NCBI GenBank assembly: GCA_910577685.1 | Contig: CAJTOH010000015.1 | Coordinates: forward strand, 1 to 64,000 | Direction of reading: 5' to 3' | Length of the DNA stretch: 64,000 nt | From: an uncultured Dorea sp. | Lineage (GTDB): Bacteria > Bacillota > Clostridia > Lachnospirales > Lachnospiraceae | Shown here: piece after piece, positions 15,475 to 24,241 of the stretch | How the letters are laid out: every line of letters starts with the position of its first letter | Position numbering within the stretch: position 1 is the stretch's first letter | Notes under the pieces: generated by a model | The model's database searches: none | Seen by the model: only the letters and a program-made list of their open reading frames with translations | Told to the model about the DNA's origin: nothing | Position numbers and translations under genes: made by a program

Positions 15475-16233
15475 TCACTTCCCATACTCCTGCGCAATCA
15501 CACAGACACGCCCGCTGGTGTACATCGGAGCCTTCTTCGTATATGCGTCGTAAGCCGCAACATAGCGAAGCCCCGCCTTCTCAATCAGAGTCTTGATCTT
15601 CTCCAGCGTATATGCTTTCTGCCGATGCACCTCCTGATATCTCCGGTAAAGATCCGGATCCTCCTGACTCTGAACGAACAGCGTCAACTGGTATTCATTC
15701 ATCTTATCCTCAGCCCTGTAATAATTCTCCCAGATAAAACTACATTCCTCCCGCTCCTCCGCTATCACACGTTCCCCCAGAATCTCCCGGTACTTATATT
15801 CTGTGTTAAAATCAAAGATAAATATACCCTGCGGATCCAAATAATTATTCACAAGTTTGAACACTTCCGTTAATTCCGCGTCGTCTTTTATATAGTTGAT
15901 CGAATCGCAGACGCTGACCACCGCCTTGACCGTACCGTACAGCTCAAAAGACTGCATGTCCTGAAGAAGATACAGGATATCGCGGCCGCTTTTGATCCTT
16001 TTCTCCATAGCAAGCTCAAGCATGGACTCAGAGTTATCCACGCCGATCATGTCATAGCCTCTTTTTGCCAGCAATTCCGTCATAATTCCTGTCCCGCAGC
16101 CCAACTCCAGCACCAGACCGTCGGAGATGTCGTATTCCTTCAATATATCCTGAAGATAATCTGCCCACTCTTCGTAAGGTACATTATCCATAAACGTATC
16201 ATATACCTCAGCAAACCTTGTATATGCCTCCAT
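15475..16233 (-). CDS. Class I SAM-dependent methyltransferase
   Basis: The 252-residue product starts MEAYTRFAEVYDTFMDNVPY after GAAGGAGA. Residues about 40-60 read LVLELGCGTGIMTELL, the SAM-binding motif I, then MIGVDNSESML (motif II, acidic end binds ribose) and VVSVCDSINYI. The substrate is not evident; similar proteins are often annotated only as methyltransferases. It begins the hslO/nadE operon and overlaps the hslO region by a few bases at its end. Confidence 0.9.
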   Translation of the reverse strand: MEAYTRFAEVYDTFMDNVPYEEWADYLQDILKEYDISDGLVLELGCGTGIMTELLAKRGYDMIGVDNSESMLELAMEKRIKSGRDILYLLQDMQSFELYGTVKAVVSVCDSINYIKDDAELTEVFKLVNNYLDPQGIFIFDFNTEYKYREILGERVIAEEREECSFIWENYYRAEDKMNEYQLTLFVQSQEDPDLYRRYQEVHRQKAYTLEKIKTLIEKAGLRYVAAYDAYTKKAPMYTSGRVCVIAQEYGK

Positions 16234-16317
16234 CTTATTCTCCTTCGCCACAAATATTATAATCGGCCACCAACCAGCCGATTGGTGACCTGCGCACATT
16301 CCTGCGTATTCTTATAT

Positions 16318-16346
16318 ATTATATCATGGGTCAAAGGGTTTTTCAA
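16318..16346 (-). promoter_or_regulatory. Promoter of the methyltransferase-hslO-nadE operon
   Basis: TTGAAA (16341-16346) and TATAAT (16318-16323) on the minus strand are 17 bp apart, about 85 bp upstream of the first start codon. Confidence 0.7.
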
Positions 16347-16392
16347 TAATGGAAAAGAACCCCTTATAACCGCATAAATAATCACAATGCTC

Positions 16393-18537
16393 CTACATCC
16401 GTTTCAGACGGAACCGGTTCACCAGTTCATGCAGGCGCTTGGACTGGTGGGTCAATTTCACACTGGTCGCGGCGCTGTTCTGGGCAAAAGAAGAATTGGA
16501 CTGAACGACCTTGCTGATCAGCTCCACATTTTTCGTAAGCTCCTCAAGTACGTTCTTCTGATTCTGGGACGCATGGCTGATCTTCTCCATAAAGGTCAGT
16601 ATCGTCTCCGAACCTTCCACCACGGCCGCAAGGGACTTGGCGGTATTGTCCGTAATCCCCATACCGTTTTTCACCGCGCGCTGGGAAGTCTCGATCAGCG
16701 CGGCCGTATGGTTGACCGCTTCCGCGCTCCTTGTAGCCAGCTCGCGGATCTCGTTGGCTACGACGGCGAATCCTTTTCCTGCTACGCCCGCTCTTGACGC
16801 TTCCACGGAAGCATTCAGAGAGAGAAGATTCGTCTGTTCCGCAATATCTTCGATGGTCTTGACGATCTTCTCGATCTCTACGGAAGACCGGCTGATATCC
16901 GACATGGCAAGGATTAACTGTTCCATTTCCTTGTTGCTCTCCTCAATATTCCTGCCTACCTCAGAAACGGTGGTATTGGCAGTGCGCGCATCATTGGCGT
17001 TTGCCGCCACGTCCTTTGACAGGCTTTCAATAGATGCCGCAAGCTGTTCAATGGCCGTCGTCTGCTCCGCCGCGCCTTGGGAGAGAACCTGAGCGCCGGA
17101 CGATACGTTGTCAGAACTGGAAGAAACTTCATTGGCCGAAAGCACGATCTGATGAAGCGTGTCATTCAGCGAATAGGAAATCTTCTCAATAGATTTCTGG
17201 ATCGGGATAAAATCCCCGATGTAGTTCTGGGTGATGGCGATGTCCATGTTATTCTCCGCCATCTGGGAAAGCTGTCCGGAGATATCCTTCACATAATTGT
17301 TCATAGTTGCGCTGATATGGTTAAACGCCTGCGAAAGCCTCCCAAGCTCATCGTCGGACTGGATATCGATATGTATATTCAGGTCCCCCGCCTCCAGACT
17401 TGCGGCCCCGTTGGTAATCTGCCTGATCGGCCCTAAGGATCTCTTGATGATGCTGTTTACTGCAATCAGCAGTATGAACCCAAGGAGTATCACCATAAGC
17501 GTCAGTTTCCCCGCATCCATGATAATCGGCCCATAGAACTCGATGTCGTCCACCGTCAGATGCAGCGTCCAGTTTGTCTTATCGTATACCGTCAGAGGAA
17601 CGGCTACGGAGATGCCCCTCTTCCCGGAACTAAAATTCGTGGTTTCTTCTATAATAGATCTGCTGTTAAGATTCTCGCCTTCCGGCAGGGACCGGATATT
17701 CGCGGCGTCCTCCTCCATCTGGCCGTATCCGGCTTCGGAGGCAGATTTGCCGACCTTCGCGGCGTCTGCGGAGTCAACGAGGATTGTCCCGTCTTCCGCA
17801 AGCGCAACCAGATGGGCGGAATCATAATCCGTGCTGACCATAAGATTCTCCTGCATGGTTTCCAGCCCTACGTCCACGCCGCACACGCCGAAGAAGATCC
17901 CTTCTGCGTCCACAATCGGCGCGATGATGCTGATCATCATAATATTCTTTCCCATCAGTTCATATATGTAGGGATTCATGATATACGGCTCCCCCGTCTG
18001 CTTAATCTGCATATAATATTCTTTTTCGTAGTTGTCAAACGCATCTTCATGCTTCTCGAACACATAATCGGTCTTATCCTCATTAGGATACGAGATGGCT
18101 TCATAGGCAATATCTCTCCCATGGACGCTGTAGGGCTGCCCGTCGGCATCCGCAATGACATTCTGCTCAAAATAAGCAAACCCCGTCGTGAAACCGTCCC
18201 CTTCCTCCAAAAGCCCGACCAAGGCGGTATCAATGGCGCCTCTCTGTTCTTCGGGGGGCAGCGTGGAAATGTTACGCAGAGAACCGGCAAAACCTACTAC
18301 TTTCCCATATGCGCGTTCAATATCATTGACGACCTGAAAAGCGTTTTCATAGGCAACTGCCGCCAGTTTCTCACGGTTTACATGGATCAAGGATTTTGCG
18401 GCAAGAAAGGCGGATGTCAACACGGTCATCAGAAACACGGCTGCGACGATCAGCGCCATCTTTGAGATAATCTTCTTGCTAAGGCTCTTACTTTTGCCGG
18501 TGCGGGCCGCCTTAACATTCTTTTCCTTTTGTAACAT
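16393..18537 (-). CDS. Methyl-accepting chemotaxis protein with dCache-type sensor
   Basis: The 714-residue receptor has a basic N-terminus, membrane helix near 27-48, a large extracellular region to about 330 (dCache type by size and DIAYEAISYPNEDKTDYVF, PYIYELMGKNIMMIS), a second helix and HAMP. The signalling domain carries IEDIAEQTNLLSLNASVEAS and KGFAVVANEIRELA, the conserved hairpin tip. No CheR-binding tail is visible. It relays ligand sensing to CheA; no che or flagellar genes are in the window. Start ATG 18537 follows GGAGGAAGTATT. Confidence 0.95.
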   Translation of the reverse strand: MLQKEKNVKAARTGKSKSLSKKIISKMALIVAAVFLMTVLTSAFLAAKSLIHVNREKLAAVAYENAFQVVNDIERAYGKVVGFAGSLRNISTLPPEEQRGAIDTALVGLLEEGDGFTTGFAYFEQNVIADADGQPYSVHGRDIAYEAISYPNEDKTDYVFEKHEDAFDNYEKEYYMQIKQTGEPYIMNPYIYELMGKNIMMISIIAPIVDAEGIFFGVCGVDVGLETMQENLMVSTDYDSAHLVALAEDGTILVDSADAAKVGKSASEAGYGQMEEDAANIRSLPEGENLNSRSIIEETTNFSSGKRGISVAVPLTVYDKTNWTLHLTVDDIEFYGPIIMDAGKLTLMVILLGFILLIAVNSIIKRSLGPIRQITNGAASLEAGDLNIHIDIQSDDELGRLSQAFNHISATMNNYVKDISGQLSQMAENNMDIAITQNYIGDFIPIQKSIEKISYSLNDTLHQIVLSANEVSSSSDNVSSGAQVLSQGAAEQTTAIEQLAASIESLSKDVAANANDARTANTTVSEVGRNIEESNKEMEQLILAMSDISRSSVEIEKIVKTIEDIAEQTNLLSLNASVEASRAGVAGKGFAVVANEIRELATRSAEAVNHTAALIETSQRAVKNGMGITDNTAKSLAAVVEGSETILTFMEKISHASQNQKNVLEELTKNVELISKVVQSNSSFAQNSAATSVKLTHQSKRLHELVNRFRLKRM

Positions 18538-18687
18538 AATACTTCCTCCATAACAACAAATGATTAGCACCATTCTAGCATAACTTTCCATGTTTTGTAT
18601 ACTAATTTTTCATTAAAATTTTCCTTCTTCCCGCCCTTAAATTTTCTGTGCATTTTCTGGGATTTTCAGCCCTGTATGTCCCTTCCC

Positions 18688-18716
18688 TTGTACGCCCTTC
18701 CTTTAATTGTTATACT
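18688..18716 (+). promoter_or_regulatory. Promoter before the YesL-like gene
   Basis: TTGTAC (18688-18693) and TATACT (18711-18716) are 17 bp apart; AAGGAGG follows at 18724. Confidence 0.65.
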
Positions 18717-18737
18717 GGTAAAAAAGGAGGGATTGAC

Positions 18738-19382
18738 TTGAAATTTGGCTTTATGAATTTTGACGGCAGGTTCTCACGGATCCTTAACCGGCTGACCGAG
18801 CTTGTATTATTAAACTTTATATTCATCTTAACCTGCCTGCCGGTGCTGACCATCGGGGCGTCTGTTGCCGCCCTTTATTCCGTCACGCTGAAAATGGCCC
18901 GGAATGAAGAGGGGTACGTCATACGCGGGTATTTCAAGGGTTTTGCGGAAAATTTCAGGCAGGCTACCATGTTCTGGATAATAGAGCTGCTTCTTTATGC
19001 CCATCTTCGGATACTTTATGTTGCGGCAGCCGTGAACGGCGGAAGAATCCTTACGGCCTATACGATAATCACGTGGGCGCTGGGAATCCTGTACAGCCTG
19101 TACTTCCTGTTCGTATTCCCCCTCACCGCCACGTTTAGCAATACATTCTTAAATATTGCAAAGAATTCTTTTATTATGTCCGTCTCCCACTTTCCGTGGG
19201 CGCTTGCTTCCTATCTGGCCGTTGCGCTTCCTCTGGCCGCCAGCTTCGGAATCAGCACAAGAATCTTACGGTTTTCCCTGCTGTTCTGGGTGCTGACCGG
19301 ATTTTCCCTGCTGTTTTACCTAAGCTCATTCTGTCTGAACCGGATCTTTACCCGCTATATGGACAAAGGACCCGCCGGCTAA
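18738..19382 (+). CDS. YesL-like (DUF624) membrane protein
   Basis: The start is TTG 18738, seven bases after AAGGAGG, giving 214 residues beginning MKFGFMNFDGRFSRILNRL. About five hydrophobic helices follow, including LVLLNFIFILTCLPVLTIGA and ALYSVTLKMARNEEGY. This is the pattern of DUF624/YesL proteins, which occur beside YesM/YesN kinases and sugar ABC transporters in Bacillus and Clostridia. The sugar locus is just downstream in this window, but on the opposite strand. Its role is unproven. Confidence 0.85.
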   Translation: MKFGFMNFDGRFSRILNRLTELVLLNFIFILTCLPVLTIGASVAALYSVTLKMARNEEGYVIRGYFKGFAENFRQATMFWIIELLLYAHLRILYVAAAVNGGRILTAYTIITWALGILYSLYFLFVFPLTATFSNTFLNIAKNSFIMSVSHFPWALASYLAVALPLAASFGISTRILRFSLLFWVLTGFSLLFYLSSFCLNRIFTRYMDKGPAG

Positions 19383-19390
19383 AGCTTCAA

Positions 19391-19426
19391 AAAAGGGGGG
19401 CTGTCCCATTAAGCAGCCCCCCTTTT
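19391..19426. terminator. Bidirectional terminator between convergent genes
   Basis: A 13-bp perfect stem (19391-19403 with 19414-19426) has flanking A and T runs, so it can work both ways. Confidence 0.85.
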
Positions 19427-19434
19427 CTAAAACT

Positions 19435-20469
19435 CTAAAACGCCTCTTCAATTCCCTTAATTACAGACTCCACATCTTCCCTTCTTACCAAAAACCTCTC
19501 TGCTCCGTCAACCGCTACGGAATCGAACTCATCGTCATAAGCCCTGTAAGATACAGAAACATCGGGAGCGCCTTCCATATTCCTCCGGAACACAACCGTA
19601 AGGTAAGGCTCCTCTTTTCCGGCGCTTCCATCACCGTCTATCTCCGCCGCAAGCCCGACGCCTGAAATCAACTGATACAGCGCGGCAAATTCCTTTTTCC
19701 CCACTTCTTTCCTGCCGAATTTGTACGAGCCTGCCGCCGCGTCCACCTCAACGGTATACTCCCTGCCCTCTGCCGTAATCTCAAGCCCCTTTATCGTCTC
19801 TGCAGAAACCAGCGCGGGAATCTTCAAAATATAGTCAAAAGGCTCTCTCCCGAAAATCATTTCAAGTACGGCGTCCGAAAGCACATAGACCTGCTCCGGT
19901 CTGCCTGCCACAGCCGCATAACGCCCGCCATGGCCGTCCTCCTCTCCGAGTATAACCTCGGCCCAGGTATCCGCGTCATCCGTATTCTGGGCCACGGTAT
20001 CCTCCAAAGTATCCACATATTCCACACGGTAGCCCATATCCGAATCCGCAATCCCCGTGTCAACGCCTTCTTCAACCTCCGCAGGCGTATCGAACGTAAG
20101 GCCGCACAGCTCCTTAAACATCTCAAACATAACTTCCGTATTCATCGTAACATTCTCGTCGTAAGGATTTAAAATCTCCCAGTAGTCAAACTGCATCTTA
20201 TAATCCGCCGGTACCCTTGAAATACAGAGGATCTCCTCCCCGCCCTTAGTAAGGGAGACGCTGCGGATCCCGTTGGGAATAAACTGCGGCACAGACGCTT
20301 GTTTTAACGTCTTTGCCCCATCATCCCTTGCGCTCTCCTGCGTCCCGGTTTTCGCCGGGGTTATATCCGCTCCCTTGTCTTCTTCCTTCGCCTTGGAGCA
20401 CCCGGAGGATAAAAGAAGCGTCAGGCAGACAGCAAATGCCGCGACCCTTTTCCCATGTTGTCTTCCCAT
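19435..20469 (-). CDS. DUF4340-like lipoprotein
   Basis: The 344-residue product has a lipoprotein signal (MGRQHGKRVAAFAVCLTLLL and then SSGC, lipid on C24). The exported part is about 320 residues, acidic, with TWAEVILGEED, YVLSDAVLEMIFG and YTVEVDAAAGSYKFG, a layout I relate to DUF4340 domain proteins. These commonly sit in the envelope and are of unknown function. It follows the family 3 glycosidase by 42 bp, but no functional link is certain. Confidence 0.65.
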   Translation of the reverse strand: MGRQHGKRVAAFAVCLTLLLSSGCSKAKEEDKGADITPAKTGTQESARDDGAKTLKQASVPQFIPNGIRSVSLTKGGEEILCISRVPADYKMQFDYWEILNPYDENVTMNTEVMFEMFKELCGLTFDTPAEVEEGVDTGIADSDMGYRVEYVDTLEDTVAQNTDDADTWAEVILGEEDGHGGRYAAVAGRPEQVYVLSDAVLEMIFGREPFDYILKIPALVSAETIKGLEITAEGREYTVEVDAAAGSYKFGRKEVGKKEFAALYQLISGVGLAAEIDGDGSAGKEEPYLTVVFRRNMEGAPDVSVSYRAYDDEFDSVAVDGAERFLVRREDVESVIKGIEEAF

Positions 20470-20510
20470 GTTTCTTAATTTCCTTTCCTGACTGATTCCC
20501 CTCGTCCGCC

Positions 20511-22637
20511 TTACGAATCCAGCGTCACCAAGACCTCCGCGGCCTCTTTCCCCGAAAGCTCCCTGCTTCTTGCATCCGGCTGGGACGTCCCGACAAACAG
20601 CTTAAACTTCTTACTGTCAATATACCGTTCTCCCTCTTCGTCCACCACGGTCATCGCCCGGTTCGGAATCACAAGTTCCACAGACTTTTCCTCCCCGGCC
20701 TTTAAAAATACCCGTTTAAATCCGCACAGGCTGTGGTTCGGCACTGCCAGATCTGATTCCGTATCCTTGATATAGACCTGAACCACCTCTTCCGTATCCC
20801 TCTGCCCCTGATTCTTTAACACCGCCAGAACACGGATATCCGATTCCTCTGTAACCTGCCCCAGAATCTCCGCTCCTGAAACACGCACGTCCCCATACGA
20901 CAATCCATACCCGAAGGGGTACAAGGGTTCCTCCTCAATATACCGGTAAGTACGGTTCTTCATGGAATAATCCGTAAATTCAGGCAGCCCCTCAAGGTCT
21001 TTATAGAATGTAACCGGCAGCTTCCCGGACGGAGACACATTGCCAAACAAAATATCCGCCACGGCCCTGCCGCCCCTTGCCCCCGGATACCACGCCATCA
21101 GTATTCCGCCGCAGCGCTCCTGGGCATAGGTCATGTCAACGGCGCTTCCCGCCGTCAGGACGACCACAGTGGGTTTCCCCACAGCCGTAACTTTCTCGAT
21201 CAGTTCCTCCTGAACCCGCGGAAGGTGCAGATCCTTCTTATCCCCGGAAGCGTCGCTGTTTCCCGCGTCTCCTTCCTCCCCTTCCAGCGTCTCGTCAAGC
21301 CCTACGCAGATCACCACCACGTCGCTGTGTTCCGCCGTAATAACCGCCTCCGAAATCCGGTCCTGTCTCCACGCAAGGCTCTCCACCCGGTCATTCTCCA
21401 AATGGCATCCTTCCGAGTACAGCACGCGGATCCCGTCGCCCGCTTCATCCTGAATCCCTTCCAGTATGGTGATATATCTTGAAGAAGTACCGTGATAATT
21501 CCCAATGAGCGCCGCCCTGCTGTCTGCATTTGGCCCCACCACGCCGATGGTCTTTAACTTCTGCCTGTCAAAAGGAAGTACGCCGTCATTCTTAAGCAGC
21601 ACGCTTCCCTTCCTCGCCATATTAAGCGCCGCTTCCACATGCTCCCGGCACTCCACCGCCTCATAAGGGATCTCATCATACTCGCTTCCGTCGAACAGCC
21701 CCAAAAGGAACCTTGTGGTCAGGAGCCTCTCCGCCGAGGCGGTAATATCCTCCTCCGAGATCAACCCCTCCTCGACGGCGGCCAAAAGATGCAGGTATGT
21801 ATTCCCGCAGTTCACATCACAGCCGCATTTAAGCGCCAGCGCGGCCGACTCCCTTGCATTTCTCGTCACCTGATGATTCTCGTGGAAATCCTTGATCGCC
21901 CAGCAGTCCGATGTAAAATGCCCGTCAAACTCCCACTTGCCGCGGAGCACCTCTTCCATCAGGTACTTATGCCCGCAGCAGGGTTCCCCGTTGGTGCGGT
22001 TGTAGGCTCCCATTACAGACTCCACATCCGCCTCCCTGACCAGCGCCTCGAACGCCGGGAGATATGTCTCCCACATATCCTTCATACCGACCTCAGCGTC
22101 AAACTCATGGCGTACTGCCTCCGGACCGCTGTGAACGGCAAAATGCTTGGCGCATGCCGCCGCCTTCATCACAGGGCCGTCCCCCTGAAGCCCTTCCACA
22201 AACCGGACGCCGAGGCGGGAAGTCAGATAAGGGTCTTCCCCGTAAGTCTCATGCCCCCTGCCCCAGCGCGGGTCGCGGAAAATGTTCACGTTAGGGGACC
22301 AGAACGTAAGCCCTTTATAGATATCCCTGTCGCCATGCCGGGAATAAGCGTTATATTTCGCCCTTCCCTCCGTGGCAATAATATCCCCCGCCTTCTCCAT
22401 CCCCTCCTCGTCAAATGCGGCCGCCATACCGATCGCCTGAGGGAACATGGTAGCGGTTCCCGCCCTTGCAACGCCGTGCAGCGCCTCGTTCCAGTAGTTG
22501 TATGCAGGAACACCCAGCCGCTTCACCGGCGCGGCGTCATATTTAAGCTGGGCCGCCTTCTCCATCAGCGTCATCTTTGAAACCAGTTCCTTCGCCTTTT
22601 TTCTCGCTTTTGCTCTCTCTTTTCTATGATTTCCCAT
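20511..22637 (-). CDS. Glycoside hydrolase family 3 (beta-glucosidase or beta-xylosidase)
   Basis: The 708-residue cytoplasmic enzyme lacks a signal peptide. The N-terminal barrel contains NYWNEALHGVARAG, FRDPRWGRGHETYGEDP, AKHFAVHSGPE and the nucleophile D244 in FTSDCWAI. The second domain has VGPNADSRAALIGNY and the third a fibronectin-III fold (VSGAEILG, QVYIKDTES). The NYWNEALHG type is frequent in beta-xylosidases and arabinosidases, but the sugar is not certain. It ends the kinase-regulator operon and likely cleaves oligosaccharides taken up by the adjacent ABC system. Confidence 0.93.
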   Translation of the reverse strand: MGNHRKERAKARKKAKELVSKMTLMEKAAQLKYDAAPVKRLGVPAYNYWNEALHGVARAGTATMFPQAIGMAAAFDEEGMEKAGDIIATEGRAKYNAYSRHGDRDIYKGLTFWSPNVNIFRDPRWGRGHETYGEDPYLTSRLGVRFVEGLQGDGPVMKAAACAKHFAVHSGPEAVRHEFDAEVGMKDMWETYLPAFEALVREADVESVMGAYNRTNGEPCCGHKYLMEEVLRGKWEFDGHFTSDCWAIKDFHENHQVTRNARESAALALKCGCDVNCGNTYLHLLAAVEEGLISEEDITASAERLLTTRFLLGLFDGSEYDEIPYEAVECREHVEAALNMARKGSVLLKNDGVLPFDRQKLKTIGVVGPNADSRAALIGNYHGTSSRYITILEGIQDEAGDGIRVLYSEGCHLENDRVESLAWRQDRISEAVITAEHSDVVVICVGLDETLEGEEGDAGNSDASGDKKDLHLPRVQEELIEKVTAVGKPTVVVLTAGSAVDMTYAQERCGGILMAWYPGARGGRAVADILFGNVSPSGKLPVTFYKDLEGLPEFTDYSMKNRTYRYIEEEPLYPFGYGLSYGDVRVSGAEILGQVTEESDIRVLAVLKNQGQRDTEEVVQVYIKDTESDLAVPNHSLCGFKRVFLKAGEEKSVELVIPNRAMTVVDEEGERYIDSKKFKLFVGTSQPDARSRELSGKEAAEVLVTLDS

Positions 22638-22669
22638 CCTTCAAACTCCTTTACTATATACGTTTTCCC

Positions 22670-24241
22670 TTACGCCTCGCCGCCCCCTTGAAGCTCCTCC
22701 CGGTACTTTGTCGGCGACTTCCCCGTATGCTTCTTAAAAGCAAGGGAAAAATAATTGGTATCCCGGTATCCCACCATCAATGCGATCTCCCCGATCTTAA
22801 AGCTGGTCGTGTCAAGCAGCGACTTGGCCTTCTCGATCCGTTTCCGCACAATATACTCATTGCACCCTTCCTTCGTCACCCGCTTAAAAAGCCGGGAAAA
22901 ATAATTGGGCGTAATATACAGGGACACGGCGATATTAGACACCGTAAGCTCCTCGGTCAGATGCTCGGAAATATAATACTTCGCCTTGGCAATAATCTCA
23001 TGCACATTCTCATCCTGTCCGCCGAGCATCTGTACAAGGAACATCTCCGTCACATTGCAGGCCTCGTCCCTTGACGCGGCCCGAAGGCTCTTAGACAGCG
23101 CGTCCAGCTTCCCCGAATCCGCCTCTCCGGCTTCCCCCGCATAAGAAAAATAAACGCAGGAAGCCAGCTCAAAACACAGTCTCCGAACCGTCTGTCCGGA
23201 CAGATTATAGGACTCCGCCGCCTTAGCAAACGTCCGGTAAGCTTTCAGCACATAATCCGTATTCCCGATATTGCCGCACATGATCGCCTTCAGCTCAGCA
23301 TAAATATCCTTAAAAATATGATTCTTGTTCTGCTCCCCCAAAAGCTGCACGATATCCTGTATCCCTTCCTTCTCCGTGTCCAGAAGGTGCTTTGCGTCAT
23401 GGTAAGAAACATAAAGCCCCTCCATCCGCTCCGCAACGCTGCCGATCACCATCTTAGGCTTGCAGTCGAATTCATCCTGCAGGATGTCCGAAAGCTTCCG
23501 GGTCTTTTCCAGCACGGACTCCTCTTTCTCTCTCAGGAAATACGCTACCACCACCGCACCGTCGTCGTCCGGGAACGTAATCCCTTCTTCCTCCGCGTCT
23601 ACAATGCTGATGCAGATATTCTTCATAGACATCTCCCGGAAATTCTTCTCCGTCGGCTGGTTTTCCAGACACAGCGCAGGGGCAATGAGCATCACCTGAA
23701 ACCCGGAAAAACTGGCCAGATTATAAAATTCACGCAATTCTTCAAGCAGCCGAGCACTGTTCCCCCTGCGGTGGATTAAGTCCCGCATACACGTCTCAAG
23801 CCGTATCTGCTCCGCCATGCCCCGCGTCCGGCGCGCCAGCATAGAACTCTTCTCTTCCTCCTCCGCTTTCGTAAGATACTGGACCTGCTCCCGGATCGCC
23901 CGGGACAGATCCGACTCCTCCACCGGTTTCAGGAAAAAATCCTGCACCTTAAGCCTCAGGCTCTGTCTGGCATACTCGAAACTGTCATACCCTGTCAGCA
24001 CCAGCACCCTAAGCTTCGGAGAAAGCTCCTTCGCCGCCTCGATAAGCTCAAGCCCCGACATCTCCGACATCCGGATGTCCGTGATCAGAATATCCGGGCG
24101 GTACTCCCTCAGAAGCTCCAGCGCCTCCTTGGCCGAACCGGCCGTAAAGACCTTTCCCACCCCAAGCTCCGGCCATGGGATCACCTTCTTGATTCCCATC
24201 CGGATCATTTTCTCATCGTCCACAATCAATACCTTATACAT
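22670..24241 (-). CDS. YesN-type response regulator (REC plus AraC HTH)
   Basis: The 523-residue protein has a receiver (1-125; DDE at 8-10, ILITDIRMSEMSGLE with phospho-Asp near 55, LKPVEESD). A long middle region is poorly conserved. The AraC-type DNA-binding domain (about 420-515) includes LTVSNIAVSLYITPNYFSRL and IALMVGYRDTNYFSLAFKKH. It overlaps the kinase gene by 8 bp and comes after it. Such regulators activate neighbouring sugar uptake genes, here probably the ABC operon at 26-29 kb and the glycosidase. Confidence 0.94.
   Translation of the reverse strand: MYKVLIVDDEKMIRMGIKKVIPWPELGVGKVFTAGSAKEALELLREYRPDILITDIRMSEMSGLELIEAAKELSPKLRVLVLTGYDSFEYARQSLRLKVQDFFLKPVEESDLSRAIREQVQYLTKAEEEEKSSMLARRTRGMAEQIRLETCMRDLIHRRGNSARLLEELREFYNLASFSGFQVMLIAPALCLENQPTEKNFREMSMKNICISIVDAEEEGITFPDDDGAVVVAYFLREKEESVLEKTRKLSDILQDEFDCKPKMVIGSVAERMEGLYVSYHDAKHLLDTEKEGIQDIVQLLGEQNKNHIFKDIYAELKAIMCGNIGNTDYVLKAYRTFAKAAESYNLSGQTVRRLCFELASCVYFSYAGEAGEADSGKLDALSKSLRAASRDEACNVTEMFLVQMLGGQDENVHEIIAKAKYYISEHLTEELTVSNIAVSLYITPNYFSRLFKRVTKEGCNEYIVRKRIEKAKSLLDTTSFKIGEIALMVGYRDTNYFSLAFKKHTGKSPTKYREELQGGGEA

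Noticed and set aside
17560..18465. 300-codon open frame on the plus strand opposite the chemoreceptor gene
   Set aside because: It is the antisense of a well-conserved gene, has no ribosome binding site and no recognisable domain.
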